This document shows positions 23,643 through 24,120 of a stretch of DNA of 24,120 nt, in pieces. The first letter of the stretch is position 1, and every line of letters begins with the position of its first letter. The stretch spans positions 1-24,120 of the forward strand of contig DDTM01000098.1 in the NCBI GenBank assembly GCA_002344075.1, written 5' to 3'. The notes beneath the pieces were generated by a model. The model did no database searches. It was not told where the DNA came from and saw only the letters and a program-made list of their open reading frames with translations. Source of the stretch: Bacteroidetes bacterium UBA2364 (GTDB lineage: Bacteria > Bacteroidota > Rhodothermia > Rhodothermales > UBA2364). The position numbers were made by a program, and so were the translations under genes.

Positions 23643-23677
23643 GGCCTCGTTGTTTTTGATACGACGGGGCCTTTTTT
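23643..23677 (+). terminator. Rho-independent terminator of nhaA
   Basis: GGCCTCGTTGT (23643-23653) pairs with ACGACGGGGCC (23661-23671) over eleven positions with two G-U. The loop is TTTTGAT and six T follow. The T-run overlaps the stop codon of the minus-strand remnant at 23676-23678, so it also separates two convergent units. Confidence 0.88.
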
Positions 23678-23837
23678 ATAGTTTGGACTGAATCTGCTGT
23701 TTCACCGTTTTAATTAACTGTGCTGGATGCGTATGTTTCGGGATTAATAACTGATACCACGCAACCGTTGGGCAATAGAGTTCAAGCGGCGGTATTTCAA
23801 GAATACCAATAGACCTTAGATTCGGTGAAATCTTTAC
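23676..23837 (-). pseudogene. Truncated C-terminal gene remnant
   Basis: On the minus strand about 54 codons run to a TAA at 23676-23678. They read in part SPNLRSIGILEIPPLELY, then PTVAWYQLLIPKHTHPAQ, then LIKTVKQQIQSKL. The composition looks like a real protein end: a hydrophobic strand followed by an amphipathic terminal helix. There is no start codon, and an in-frame stop lies just upstream at 23838-23840. The pattern is reminiscent of the end of a LysR-type effector domain, but that is a guess. The gene body is absent. A short known-looking repeat begins about 10 bases further upstream, so the gene was probably truncated there. Confidence 0.45.
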
Positions 23838-23847
23838 TTACTGTCGA

Positions 23848-23870
23848 GAACAGCTCCGTAGGGGCGACAT
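23848..23870. repeat. Possible Bacteroidota dispersed repeat core
   Basis: The core agctccgtaggggcgacat, in the minus reading, encodes VAPTEL. From memory, variants of this sequence are scattered in intergenic regions of many Bacteroidota genomes and cause spurious ORFs ending in VAPTEL-like strings. No second copy was noticed in this window, so identification rests on recollection. Confidence 0.35.
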
Positions 23871-24120
23871 CATACGAGAATACACCTGCTCGGCATGAAA
23901 AGTGAAAGAAGTGTTCACACGGTATTTAAGGAAGTTTTGAAACGCACCCTTCACGCCCCAATACCCCCGAATTTCATAACATATTTCATTTCTTTCTTTA
24001 TGAAACGCACCACCTTAATGTAGATCTTGGAATAACTTTCTGAAAAATTCCCCGCTTAAAAAGTTGTACCCTTACCTTTGACCCTGTTATATTGTAGGCA
24101 GCCAATTGTTTGGGCAAATT
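23871..24120. other. Gene-free window end
   Basis: I see no gene here. There is an 11-bp direct repeat TGAAACGCACC at 23938-23948 and 24001-24011. A TACCTTTG at 24073-24080 fits the TAnnTTTG -7 consensus on the plus strand and may drive a gene starting beyond the window. A minus-strand frame reading GVKGAFQNFLKYRVNTSF ends within the repeat and lacks recognisable motifs. Confidence 0.4.

Noticed and set aside
23838..24011. Minus-strand frame reading GVKGAFQNFLKYRVNTSF as a possible transposase fragment
   Set aside because: It has no DDE residues or terminal inverted repeats and no start, and its end reads through the dispersed-repeat core. There is not enough to call an insertion sequence.

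Overview
The window looks like a chromosomal segment of a member of the Bacteroidota/Rhodothermota group. This is inferred from gene content, not proven. The supporting signs are a SusC-like outer-membrane receptor with an N-terminal carboxypeptidase-regulatory-like domain, PD40 propeller and SCP2 proteins, mostly weak Shine-Dalgarno sites, and several TAnnTTTG-type -7 promoter elements. GC content is moderate. I see no rRNA, tRNA, CRISPR array, complete insertion sequence or prophage.

Layout. Positions 132-3588 (+) hold a small secreted protein, a DUF6157 protein, a secreted NTF2-like/PD40 fusion and a MoxR-type AAA+ ATPase. A 90-base unanchored coding remnant follows the ATPase. Positions 3679-7467 (-) hold, in transcription order, an SCP2-domain protein with a good terminator, TatC, an S41 carboxy-terminal protease, and a small P-loop kinase-like ATPase. 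Positions 7779-9767 (+) hold a membrane Ser/Thr protein kinase with an extracytoplasmic NTF2-like tail. A 450-base gene-poor stretch leads to a Fic protein (-) that is divergent from a FabH-like ketoacyl synthase (+). A small RelE/ParE-like protein with a strong terminator follows, then a dipeptide epimerase (+) that converges on a polyprenol-phosphate mannosyltransferase-like GT2 enzyme (-).

Positions 14898-18218 (-) form a clear four-gene operon. It encodes an ECF sigma factor, a membrane anti-sigma factor whose cytoplasmic part is internally duplicated, and two paralogous secreted proteins ending in a charged coiled coil, followed by a terminator. This is the best candidate for a little-described system: an envelope-sensing sigma module with two paralogous periplasmic effectors or sensors. 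A YwaF-like membrane protein (-), the large TonB-dependent receptor (+) and an NhaA Na+/H+ antiporter (+) complete the set.

After the NhaA terminator there is a truncated C-terminal gene remnant on the minus strand. It abuts a short sequence that I recognise, from memory, as a dispersed repeat of Bacteroidota genomes. Several non-coding structures stand out: a roughly 134-base nested inverted-repeat element (14717-14850), an inverted repeat flanked by a 16-bp direct repeat inside the sigma operon (15894-15971), and a 22-bp dyad upstream of the RelE-like gene.
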